From contig NZ_JADGES010000017.1 of NCBI RefSeq assembly GCF_016744255.1, positions 1 to 42,265 of the forward strand: 42,265 bases of DNA, in the 5' to 3' direction. This DNA comes from Maribacter sp. GTDB taxonomy: Bacteria > Bacteroidota > Bacteroidia > Flavobacteriales > Flavobacteriaceae. The position numbers and the translations under genes are program-made. Shown in pieces: positions 7,659 through 14,859 of the stretch (position 1 is its first letter; the number at the start of each line of letters is the position of its first letter). Below the pieces are notes generated by a model that made no database searches, was not told where the DNA came from, and was given only the letters and a program-made list of their open reading frames with translations.

Positions 7659-8768
7659 ATGAAAAAAAAGCAATATCACAGATCCCTTTTTATTCTCTCA
7701 ATTATAATATCCCTAGTTGCATCTTGCAATCCAGAGGACGGCGAAGATGGCGCTATGGGCGCGCAAGGAGAACAAGGTCCAGCCAGCGAAGACGCTATAA
7801 CAATAACACCCGCTGCTTATGGCATATGGGAAGTAACCAGTGAAATAGGTTCAGATGTCGCCAAATACGTTTATATAAATGAAGACAATACCCTAAACAT
7901 ATTATCTGAGGATCAATTGGGCTTTAAAAGAGCCGAAAGAACAAATGTGACCGTTTCAGTAAATCAAATTACCACAAATGGTTATTATGGAAGTTTAAAT
8001 GGGATAAACAACTATGAAGTTGATGGAGATATTTTAACACTAACAAAATCTTTTGACCCTAACCCTGTAATAATGCAAAGATCCAGCACAGCTCCAAACC
8101 CCTCTGATTGGATTACAGAACTTACAATTTTAGACGAAGGCAATACAACTTGGGATAGAGCCGTTGATATTGCTTTTGACGGCACCTATTTGCTCGGGTT
8201 TAATTCCCACGACCGTAATATCGAACAAATTAACCCAAATAATTTTAGTTTAGAAGGTGTTATACCTACAACAAGGTCTGCCTATGCCGTAGAAATTGAA
8301 AAATCTGATGACCCCAATAGGCAGCTATTTCAGAGTGATAATGGGTTTAGGAACTATCATTCTTACATATATTCATCTAATTCTTTTTATTATACTTCAA
8401 TAGATTTAGGTGCTTGGATAACTGGTATTGCCTCTAAAGTGCCTGGAGAGTTATGGGTAGCAAGCGGAAATGAACAAACATTATACCATTATTTTTCTCA
8501 TGGTTCCTTATCACCAGGAGAAATTCTTGGAACCATATCTCTAGACTTTGCACCTAATGGTTTAGATTATAGAGACGGGTTCCTTTATGTTACAGAAGGG
8601 AACAGAGTACATAAATGCCAGATTACACCAGAATTTAGAGCTATAGAGACATATGAATTAAGAAACCACAATGTATCAGGCATTACCTATGACGGCACTA
8701 ATTTTTGGTTGGCCTCAACAAATACGAACAATATTCAGAAACTTGTGAAAATAGATTTATCTATTTAA
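7659..8768 (+). CDS. Lipoprotein with collagen-like Gly repeats and beta-propeller
   Basis: This 369-residue lipoprotein has the lipobox VASC (Cys23), followed by an acidic start NPEDGEDG. This matches the pattern of surface lipoprotein export signals in Flavobacteriaceae. Residues about 27-40 form a short collagen-like G-x-y run (GEDGAMGAQGEQGP). A lipocalin-like or DUF-type strand region follows (about 50-145). About six NHL-like propeller repeats then follow (about 150-369; DRAVDIAFDGTYLLGFNSHD, ITGIASKVPGELWVASG, PNGLDYRDGFLYVTEGNRV, VSGITYDGTNFWLAS). Its Gly-rich segment is nearly identical to that of the lipoprotein at 11371. The ligand is unknown. It is preceded by the ECF-like motif and closed by a strong terminator, so it is monocistronic. 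Confidence 0.8.
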   Translation: MKKKQYHRSLFILSIIISLVASCNPEDGEDGAMGAQGEQGPASEDAITITPAAYGIWEVTSEIGSDVAKYVYINEDNTLNILSEDQLGFKRAERTNVTVSVNQITTNGYYGSLNGINNYEVDGDILTLTKSFDPNPVIMQRSSTAPNPSDWITELTILDEGNTTWDRAVDIAFDGTYLLGFNSHDRNIEQINPNNFSLEGVIPTTRSAYAVEIEKSDDPNRQLFQSDNGFRNYHSYIYSSNSFYYTSIDLGAWITGIASKVPGELWVASGNEQTLYHYFSHGSLSPGEILGTISLDFAPNGLDYRDGFLYVTEGNRVHKCQITPEFRAIETYELRNHNVSGITYDGTNFWLASTNTNNIQKLVKIDLSI

Positions 8769-8788
8769 AAAAACCATTAACATAATAA

Positions 8789-8827
8789 ACCTGCTCATAA
8801 AAAATAAATGAGCAGGTATTTCTTTTT
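8789..8827 (+). terminator. Intrinsic terminator after propeller lipoprotein
   Basis: A perfect 10-bp stem, ACCTGCTCAT (8789-8798) with ATGAGCAGGT (8808-8817), is followed by a T-rich tract. The next ECF-like promoter begins only 20 bp later. Confidence 0.9.
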
Positions 8828-8847
8828 AAAAAACTTTTTTAAAAAAT

Positions 8848-8875
8848 GTTAACCTTTTTAAAATCGAAACATTAA
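8848..8875 (+). promoter_or_regulatory. Putative ECF promoter of kelch-like lipoprotein
   Basis: GTTAACCTTTT (8848-8858), ten bases, then ACATTAA (8869-8875). It is isolated from the upstream gene by a terminator, so it is probably the only promoter for the gene starting at 8892. Confidence 0.75.
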
Positions 8876-8891
8876 AAGAAAAACAACAATA

Positions 8892-9905
8892 ATGAAAACT
8901 TTTAAAATAGTATATCTAGCACTCTTAGCATTAGTATTTGTTTCCTGTGACAAAGATGAGTTAATAGAAGATCAAACAAGTATTCCCAAAGGAGGCGATG
9001 CCTTAGCATTAAAATTTGAAGTAAAAACTCAACAAGATCAAATGGGTGATTTTGCTGAAAATGCCATGATAGAATTTCAAGATAAAATATGGTCTTATGG
9101 AGGCGTAAACGATTATGGCGCAACTGGCGGTCATTTTGGATGGAATAGTGACAATGGCATCAATTGGATTTCTCTACCTATAGAACCAAGTACACTTACC
9201 TCTTTTAGAAGAGGGCATACCATAACATTTTTTAAGGATGAACTTTATTTAATTGGTGGTAAAGATAACACCGAAAACCCTTATGGAGATATATGGAAAT
9301 CTAATGATGGTATTACTTGGACAACCGTTCATGCCATTGCACCATTTGGTGAAATTCCAGAGCACGCAACCCTTGTTCTTAATGACAAGATGTATGTTAT
9401 TGCTGGTAATAGCACCACTACAAATACAGAAGTATGGTCTACCATAAACGGAAGGGATTGGATACAAGAAACAACAAATGCTTTCTCAGGAAGAGCAGGC
9501 CAAAAAGGAATAGTTTTTAATAATGCCATGTACATTGTTGGCGGAGAAGATATTTCTGGTCGTAAATTAAATGAAATATGGACAAGTACTAATGGTTCTT
9601 CTTGGTCCCAAATAAACTTTATTCATTTTCCAGGAAGAAATGCACATACTGTAAGCTTATATGACAATAAAGTTTGGGTAATTGGAGGTAAAGATGCCTC
9701 TATAGACTACAACAGTGAAATTTGGTATTCAGAAAATATGACCGACTGGACTATATATACTGAAGCAAGACCAAGTGATGAAGGTATCAACTCGCATACC
9801 ATACTTAATTATTCGGATAAACTATGGCTCTTTGGAGGGTACCAAAATGATGGTACTGGAACCTCTGAACTCAGAGGTGAAATTACCACAATAGAAATAG
9901 AATAA
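8892..9905 (+). CDS. Kelch/galactose-oxidase-like propeller lipoprotein
   Basis: This 337-residue lipoprotein has the lipobox VFVSC (Cys19) followed by DKDEL, an acidic/lysine signal consistent with surface export. The rest (about 45-337) is a propeller of repeated units of roughly 50 residues. Each has a hydrophobic strand with Gly-Gly (YLIGGKDN, YIVGGEDI, WVIGGKDA, WLFGGYQN) followed by a Trp-Ser-x-(D/N)-G-x-x-W strand (IWKSNDGITW, VWSTINGRDW, IWTSTNGSSW, IWYSENMTDW). This is the kelch-type repeat. No catalytic residues of galactose oxidase are evident, so a binding role is more likely than an enzymatic one. It is regulated with its neighbours by the shared promoter motif. Confidence 0.85.
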   Translation: MKTFKIVYLALLALVFVSCDKDELIEDQTSIPKGGDALALKFEVKTQQDQMGDFAENAMIEFQDKIWSYGGVNDYGATGGHFGWNSDNGINWISLPIEPSTLTSFRRGHTITFFKDELYLIGGKDNTENPYGDIWKSNDGITWTTVHAIAPFGEIPEHATLVLNDKMYVIAGNSTTTNTEVWSTINGRDWIQETTNAFSGRAGQKGIVFNNAMYIVGGEDISGRKLNEIWTSTNGSSWSQINFIHFPGRNAHTVSLYDNKVWVIGGKDASIDYNSEIWYSENMTDWTIYTEARPSDEGINSHTILNYSDKLWLFGGYQNDGTGTSELRGEITTIEIE

Positions 9906-10014
9906 TATTTATGCTGCCGATTATTCAAACAAGAGAATCCGAAAAATTACTATGGAGCAAAATTTTAATATATAGGGATACTGAGAAGAATCATTCGGTT
10001 TTTCATTCTCAAAT

Positions 10015-10042
10015 GTTAACCTTTTGTATCTGCATTCATTAA
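10015..10042 (+). promoter_or_regulatory. Putative ECF promoter of PQQ-like propeller lipoprotein
   Basis: GTTAACCTTTT (10015-10025), ten bases, then TCATTAA (10036-10042). The predicted leader to the ATG at 10075 is about 30 bases. Confidence 0.7.
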
Positions 10043-10074
10043 AAAATAAATAACACATTTTTAAATATCTAATT

Positions 10075-11265
10075 ATGAAAGTAATTACAAAATTAAATGC
10101 CATTTTACTAATAGGTCTATTCATATCTTGTTGTTGCAAAAAAGACGATGATTCTACTTTTAATCTAACAACAGAACCTACCAATGACATTGAAGGGAAT
10201 CTTTGGGTACAAAGCGAAAATAATTTTACAGAACTAAACTTAAAGGATTCCCAAGAAACAAATTCTTTTACAACTTTAAATTCTTTTCAGTGTACAGAAT
10301 TTGACGGCAAATTTATCTGTTCCCAAGGTTCTCATTCAGAAACCAAAACTTTAATGCAGAAAGGCTCCTTTAATGGAGAATTAATTTGGAAGAAAGACTA
10401 TGTAGCCAACTCCGAACATTATTATACGTTGAATGCCATTGAAGTACACCAAAACACTGTTTTTGTAGGTCATTCGATAATCGATAAAAACACCTATGCG
10501 TCAACCTATTACCTAGAAGCTTTGGACTTAGACACAGGTAGTGTTAACTGGAATATTGAGGTAGAGAACGAAATTAAAAGAATCACCTCTTTAGAAGGGC
10601 AAATAATAACGGAGCTCTCTATTGGTTCAAGTACACTAGAACTTTTAAGTATAAATGCAAACACTGGTAACATAGACCATAGATTACCCTTCACTGATCG
10701 AATTGGAAGGTTAATAGATGGCACATCATCCATTTTTGTTATGACGTGGAACAACAATGTAATTTCAATGGACAATCAATTAAATTTCAATTGGATTTTT
10801 GAAACAGATGGCACAAATATTTTAGGAGGTATTGAAACAGAAAATCAATTCCTTTTTTATTCTAGAGATAAAAACGTTTATAGTCTAAACAAAAATAATG
10901 GAAGCCTTATTTGGCAAAATAGTTATTTAGAGGATTACCCTTTGGGTATGAGTATTTTTAATAATAAAGTTTATATCAGTAATCGAAAAGAGGATGAGAT
11001 TAATCTTAAAATTAAAACCTTAGATCTTTTTTCTGGTGATGAAATTGATTCTTACATCCATGAGATTACAGAAGAACTGAATGCTTCATCAACAAAATTC
11101 TATTTTATTAACCAATATTTACTCCTTTCTAAGATAATTCCATCTGAGAACAAATCGAATGCATCCTTAATCAATATTACTGATAAGGCATTATTATGGG
11201 AGAAAGAATTAAACCCTATAACCTATCCGCATTTAATAATTACACCATCTAAGGTTTATAAGTAA
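10075..11265 (+). CDS. PQQ-like beta-propeller lipoprotein
   Basis: This 396-residue lipoprotein has the lipobox LFISC with three consecutive cysteines (19-21). KKDDD follows, close to the Lys-Asp-rich lipoprotein export signal known from Capnocytophaga and Flavobacterium, so surface exposure is likely. The mature part is a propeller with PQQ/quinoprotein-like repeats: ELIWKKDY, ALDLDTGSVNWNIEV, SINANTGNIDHRLPF, NFNWIFETDG, SLNKNNGSLIWQNSY and DKALLWEKEL. The repeats show the usual xDxxTGxxxW signature. It resembles BamB-like or PQQ_2 scaffolds with no dehydrogenase catalytic domain. The substrate or partner is unknown. No clear terminator is seen after it. Confidence 0.8.
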   Translation: MKVITKLNAILLIGLFISCCCKKDDDSTFNLTTEPTNDIEGNLWVQSENNFTELNLKDSQETNSFTTLNSFQCTEFDGKFICSQGSHSETKTLMQKGSFNGELIWKKDYVANSEHYYTLNAIEVHQNTVFVGHSIIDKNTYASTYYLEALDLDTGSVNWNIEVENEIKRITSLEGQIITELSIGSSTLELLSINANTGNIDHRLPFTDRIGRLIDGTSSIFVMTWNNNVISMDNQLNFNWIFETDGTNILGGIETENQFLFYSRDKNVYSLNKNNGSLIWQNSYLEDYPLGMSIFNNKVYISNRKEDEINLKIKTLDLFSGDEIDSYIHEITEELNASSTKFYFINQYLLLSKIIPSENKSNASLINITDKALLWEKELNPITYPHLIITPSKVYK

Positions 11266-11310
11266 ACCTATGACTTTAAAAAAATATTCAATTATTTTTT
11301 ATACATCAAT

Positions 11311-11338
11311 GTTAACCTTTTTAATCTGCAAACATAAA
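11311..11338 (+). promoter_or_regulatory. Putative ECF promoter of collagen-like lipoprotein
   Basis: GTTAACCTTTT (11311-11321), ten bases, then ACATAAA (11332-11338). The predicted leader to the ATG at 11371 is about 30 bases, the same as for the gene at 10075. Confidence 0.75.
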
Positions 11339-11370
11339 AGAGAAATAATAATCCCTTAAAAAAACTAATT

Positions 11371-11979
11371 ATGAAAACAACAATGAAAATTTTTACAATG
11401 GCACTTGTGGCTTCTAGTTTATTCTTAACCTCTTGTGCTAAAGATGGGGAAGATGGTGCTATGGGAGCTGTTGGAGAACAAGGAATTGCTGGGCAAGATG
11501 GAACTAACGGTGAAGATGGTGCAATAGGACCACAAGGAACGGATGGCAATGCAAATGTCGTTGCCTCTTCATGGACAGACCTTAACTTTCCTAACACTTG
11601 GGATGGTTTTAATGAGGCTAGATTCGAAATATCTGATTCTAATATTACACAAGACGTAATAGATTCTTATGCTTTATTAAGCTATGTAAAATTTACTGGA
11701 TCAGACACATCTGCATCATCAGTACCATTTATAAGTTTAGCAAACAGATATGAAATTCATGATGCAATGTCAGTTGGTGAATATGCAGCTTTTGCCCTTG
11801 TTAATGACATTGCAGCGCAGCCTTTACCCCCAACTAATCATGAAGTAAGGTATATATTAATTGCTCCTTCGAGTTTATCTGGAAAAAGCAATGCTCCTTC
11901 ACTAGAAAAAATGAAAAAAAATGGGATTAACATCAAAAATTATGAGGAAGTAATTCATTATTTGGGATTGGAATATTAA
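11371..11979 (+). CDS. Collagen-like-repeat lipoprotein
   Basis: This 202-residue lipoprotein has the lipobox LTSC (Cys22) followed by AKDGEDG. Residues about 25-55 are a collagen-like G-x-y stretch of about ten triplets (GEDGAMGAVGEQG, GQDGTNGEDGAIGPQGTDG), long enough to suggest a short triple helix or extended stalk. The C-terminal domain (about 57-202) is a compact alpha/beta-looking region starting VVASSWTDLNFPNTW and ending HYLGLEY; I do not recognise its fold. The G-x-y segment shares EDGAMGA with the lipoprotein at 7659, implying exchange or duplication of this module. The gene has its own ECF-like promoter and a terminator. Confidence 0.8.
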   Translation: MKTTMKIFTMALVASSLFLTSCAKDGEDGAMGAVGEQGIAGQDGTNGEDGAIGPQGTDGNANVVASSWTDLNFPNTWDGFNEARFEISDSNITQDVIDSYALLSYVKFTGSDTSASSVPFISLANRYEIHDAMSVGEYAAFALVNDIAAQPLPPTNHEVRYILIAPSSLSGKSNAPSLEKMKKNGINIKNYEEVIHYLGLEY

Positions 11980-11998
11980 ATTTCTTTTTACTTATAAA

Positions 11999-12026
11999 AA
12001 ACCGAGGCTCACACTTCGGTTTTTTT
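11999..12026. terminator. Bidirectional terminator between collagen-like lipoprotein and lipB
   Basis: The stem AAACCGA (11999-12005) with TCGGTTT (12016-12022) is flanked by A-rich and T-rich tracts. It lies between convergent genes; the lipB stop codon is inside the T-tract. Confidence 0.8.
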
Positions 12027-12726
12027 ATTTTGTAATTTCCGCCTCAAACAAAACCCTAAAATGTTTCAGCAGTTTTTCTTTTACCTCTTCCATAGAAACT
12101 TCTTGCTGTCCTAATTCTATATTTAAAGAAGTAACCGCTTTGTCTTTTATCCCACAGGGAATCATTAAATCAAAATAACCCAAATTAGCATTTACATTTA
12201 ATGCAAAACCATGCATGGTTACCCAGCGACTTGCACGAACTCCCATTGCACAAATTTTACGAGCAAAGGGCGTACCTACATCTAACCAAACTCCTGTTTC
12301 TCCTTTAGAACGTTCTGGCTTTAAACCATATTCTTGTAAGGTTAAAATTACCATTTCTTCTAGAAAACGAAGGTATTTATGGATATCCGTAAAAAAATTA
12401 TCTAAATCTAAGATGGGGTAGCCTACAATTTGTCCTGGGCCATGATACGTAATATCTCCTCCCCTATTTATTTTATAAAAAGTAGCGTTCTTTTCTTTTA
12501 ATTGGTTTTCATCTACCAATAAATTAGACATATCGCCACTTTTCCCTAGGGTGTATACATGCGGATGTTCTACAAAAAGAAAATAGTTGGAAGTTGACAA
12601 TTGCGCATCTTCCCTTCTATTTTTAATTTTTAGGTCTATAGTGTCCTTAAAAAGTTGTTCTTGATATTCCCAAGTCTCTTTATAATCTTTTAGCCCTAAA
12701 TCTTGTACAATTACTTCCTTATTCAT
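12025..12726 (-). CDS. lipB: Octanoyltransferase LipB
   Basis: This 233-residue enzyme transfers octanoyl groups from acyl carrier protein to lipoyl domains, the first step of lipoate synthesis in the cytoplasm. The family signatures are all present: RGGDITYHGPGQIVGYP (88-104), the catalytic Lys157 in ARKICAMGVR, MHGFALNVN (171-179) and the acyl-accepting Cys191 in MIPCGIKDKAVTSL. Length is normal for the family. A Bacteroidota-type TATCTTTG element lies only 5 bases before the start codon, so the mRNA is predicted to be leaderless or nearly so. It is a single gene, separated from its convergent neighbour by a bidirectional terminator. Confidence 0.97.
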   Translation of the reverse strand: MNKEVIVQDLGLKDYKETWEYQEQLFKDTIDLKIKNRREDAQLSTSNYFLFVEHPHVYTLGKSGDMSNLLVDENQLKEKNATFYKINRGGDITYHGPGQIVGYPILDLDNFFTDIHKYLRFLEEMVILTLQEYGLKPERSKGETGVWLDVGTPFARKICAMGVRASRWVTMHGFALNVNANLGYFDLMIPCGIKDKAVTSLNIELGQQEVSMEEVKEKLLKHFRVLFEAEITK

Positions 12727-12731
12727 TGCTA

Positions 12732-12739
12732 CAAAGATA
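12732..12739 (-). promoter_or_regulatory. -7 element of lipB promoter
   Basis: On the minus strand this reads TATCTTTG, matching the Bacteroidota TAnnTTTG consensus. It ends 5 bases from the ATG, leaving essentially no leader. The -33 TTG is not clear. Confidence 0.6.
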
Positions 12740-12789
12740 CAAAGGACTACAGAGAAACTAAAAATTAAGCCCCTTTTAAAAAGCGGTAC

Positions 12790-12945
12790 TTAATTAGGAT
12801 TGTTTAATATTACTAAAGCGGCGATTACTCCTGGCACCCAACCGCAAAAAGTTAGCAGTAAAACAATTAAAAAAGAACCACAACCTTTTCCGATTACCGA
12901 AAGGGGCGGAAAAACAATGGCTAATAATACACGTAAAAAACTCAT
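12790..12945 (-). CDS. YqaE/Pmp3-family small membrane protein
   Basis: This 51-residue proteolipid consists of two TM helices (about residues 4-19 and 24-46). It has the family pattern LLAIVFPPLSV, a short Gly-rich turn (GKGCGS) and LLTFCGWVPGVIAAL, with an Asn-rich tail. The frame stays open 31 codons upstream to 13038, but the start chosen here (ATG at 12945) gives the size and N-terminus normal for YqaE/Pmp3. The extra codons are not conserved-looking. Family members are small inner-membrane proteins linked to membrane potential and salt or stress responses in yeast, plants and bacteria; the mechanism is unclear. It is divergent from lysS. Confidence 0.88.
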   Translation of the reverse strand: MSFLRVLLAIVFPPLSVIGKGCGSFLIVLLLTFCGWVPGVIAALVILNNPN

Positions 12946-13056
12946 TCTAATTTGATTTAATTTGATTGATGTACTTATTTGACGCTTATTTTCTCTACTT
13001 GTTACAAATAAGTTGCAAAGTACGCTACTTTCTAACAATATTCTCTTTTTGCAAAA

Positions 13057-13087
13057 TTGATAGATTAGCCTAGACTACCTATATTTG
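13057..13087 (+). promoter_or_regulatory. Bacteroidota housekeeping promoter of lysS
   Basis: TTG (13057-13059) is followed after 20 bases by TATATTTG (13080-13087). This matches the -33 TTG / -7 TAnnTTTG architecture and lies 19 bases upstream of the lysS ATG. It contrasts clearly with the GTTAACC-type promoters of the first 12 kb. Confidence 0.75.
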
Positions 13088-13106
13088 CAGCCTTAATTAT
13101 TTAGAT

Positions 13107-14798
13107 ATGCAACTTTCGGAACAAGAAGTAATAAGACGAGATAAATTAGCCCGTTTAAGAGATTTAGGAATAGATCCTTATCCTGCGGCTTTATACCCTG
13201 TAGATGCTACATCGAAAAGTAGCAAGGAAAATTACGAAGAAGGAAAAAAAGTTGTTATTTCTGGACGATTAATGTCTAGAAGAATACAAGGTAAAGCCTC
13301 CTTTGCGGAACTTCAAGATAGCGAAGGGCGTATACAAGTCTATTTTAATAGAGATGAAATTTGTGTCGGAGAAGACAAAACACAATATAACGAGGTTTAC
13401 AAAAAACTTTTAGATATAGGTGATATTATTGGCATAGAAGGAGAACTTTTTACAACGCAGGTTGGTGAAAAAACAGTGATGGTAAAAAACTTTACTCTTC
13501 TTTGTAAAACCTTAAGACCACTTCCTTTACCTAAAAAGGATGCCGAAGGGAATATATACGATGAGTTTAATGACCCTGAATTACGTTACAGACAACGTTA
13601 TGTAGATTTAATTGTAAATCCATCTGTAAAAGAAACTTTTGTAAAGCGTACAAAAATCACCAATACGATCCGTCAATTTTATAACGACCGCGGGTACTTA
13701 GAGGTAGAAACGCCAATATTACAACCAATTCCAGGTGGTGCTGCTGCACGTCCGTTTTTAACACACCACAATGCATTAAACATTCCTTTATATTTAAGAG
13801 TTGCAAATGAGTTGTATTTAAAAAGACTTATTGTTGGTGGTTTTGATGGTGTATACGAGTTTTCTAAAGATTTTAGAAACGAAGGAATGGATCGTACCCA
13901 CAACCCAGAATTTACCGTTATGGAATTGTATGTAGCATACAAGGATTATAATTGGATGATGGATACCACCGAAGAGCTTCTAGAAAAAATTGCTATAGAT
14001 TCCAATGGAACTAGCAAAGTAACTGTTGGAGAAAACGAAATAGAGTTTAAAGCGCCTTATGCTAGAGTTCCAATTTTAGAGGCTATAAAAATACATACTG
14101 GTTTTGATCTTGCTGGTATGGATCAAAAGCAATTAATGGCCATTGCCAAAGAGTTGGGTATTGAGATAGACGATTCTATGGGTGTTGGTAAACTTATCGA
14201 TGAAATTTTTGGTGAAAAATGTGAACACCTATATATACAACCAACCTTTATTACGGATTACCCTAAAGAGATGAGTCCGTTAACTAAAGAGCATAGAGAC
14301 AACCCTGCATTAACAGAGCGTTTTGAACTCATGGTAAATGGAAAAGAATTAGCTAATTGTTATTCGGAGCTAAATGACCCTATTGATCAACGCGAACGTT
14401 TTGAAGACCAACTTAAATTATCTGCCAAAGGAGATGATGAAGCTATGTTTATAGATCAAGATTTCTTGCGTGCTTTAGAATACGGTATGCCTCCTACTTC
14501 TGGTATTGGTATTGGTATTGATCGTTTGGTAATGTTAATGACTAATAATTCTTCTATACAAGAAGTGTTATTCTTTCCACAAATGCGCCCAGAGAAAAAG
14601 GCAGTGGAATTAAACGATAACGAAAAGGTTATCTTCGATATTATTAAAAAAACGAAGCAAATGCCATTAGCAGAATTAAAATCTGCTGCAGAGCTAAGTA
14701 ATAAAGCTTGGGACAAAGGTATAAAAGGACTTACCAAACATGGTTTGGTTAAAGTTGCTAAAGAAGGGGAAACGCTTCTTTGCCAATTGCAAGAATAA
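13107..14798 (+). CDS. lysS: Lysyl-tRNA synthetase, class II, with C-terminal extension
   Basis: This 563-residue enzyme charges tRNA-Lys. The N-terminal anticodon-binding OB fold is at about 45-150 (VVISGRLMSRRIQGKASFAE). The class II catalytic core follows: motif 2 is FRNEGMDRTHNPEFT (about 256-270) and motif 3 is GIGIGIDRLVMLM (about 465-477). Bacterial LysS is usually about 500 residues. Here an additional segment of about 65 residues (498-563) follows the core, with a winged-helix-like pattern (NEKVIFDIIKKTKQMP, ELSNKAWDKGIKGLTKHGL). The extension probably belongs to a Bacteroidota subgroup rather than being a rare fusion. The gene has its own promoter; no terminator was seen before the next gene. 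Confidence 0.97.
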   Translation: MQLSEQEVIRRDKLARLRDLGIDPYPAALYPVDATSKSSKENYEEGKKVVISGRLMSRRIQGKASFAELQDSEGRIQVYFNRDEICVGEDKTQYNEVYKKLLDIGDIIGIEGELFTTQVGEKTVMVKNFTLLCKTLRPLPLPKKDAEGNIYDEFNDPELRYRQRYVDLIVNPSVKETFVKRTKITNTIRQFYNDRGYLEVETPILQPIPGGAAARPFLTHHNALNIPLYLRVANELYLKRLIVGGFDGVYEFSKDFRNEGMDRTHNPEFTVMELYVAYKDYNWMMDTTEELLEKIAIDSNGTSKVTVGENEIEFKAPYARVPILEAIKIHTGFDLAGMDQKQLMAIAKELGIEIDDSMGVGKLIDEIFGEKCEHLYIQPTFITDYPKEMSPLTKEHRDNPALTERFELMVNGKELANCYSELNDPIDQRERFEDQLKLSAKGDDEAMFIDQDFLRALEYGMPPTSGIGIGIDRLVMLMTNNSSIQEVLFFPQMRPEKKAVELNDNEKVIFDIIKKTKQMPLAELKSAAELSNKAWDKGIKGLTKHGLVKVAKEGETLLCQLQE

Positions 14799-14859
14799 TA
14801 TACTACCTATTGATAAAACCCTAGAAAAACCATAGTTTAGAGGATATTAAATATGTATA

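Noticed and set aside
12946-13038. N-terminal extension of the YqaE/Pmp3 gene
   Set aside because: The family starts just before the first TM helix; the extra 31 residues look non-coding and approach the lysS promoter.
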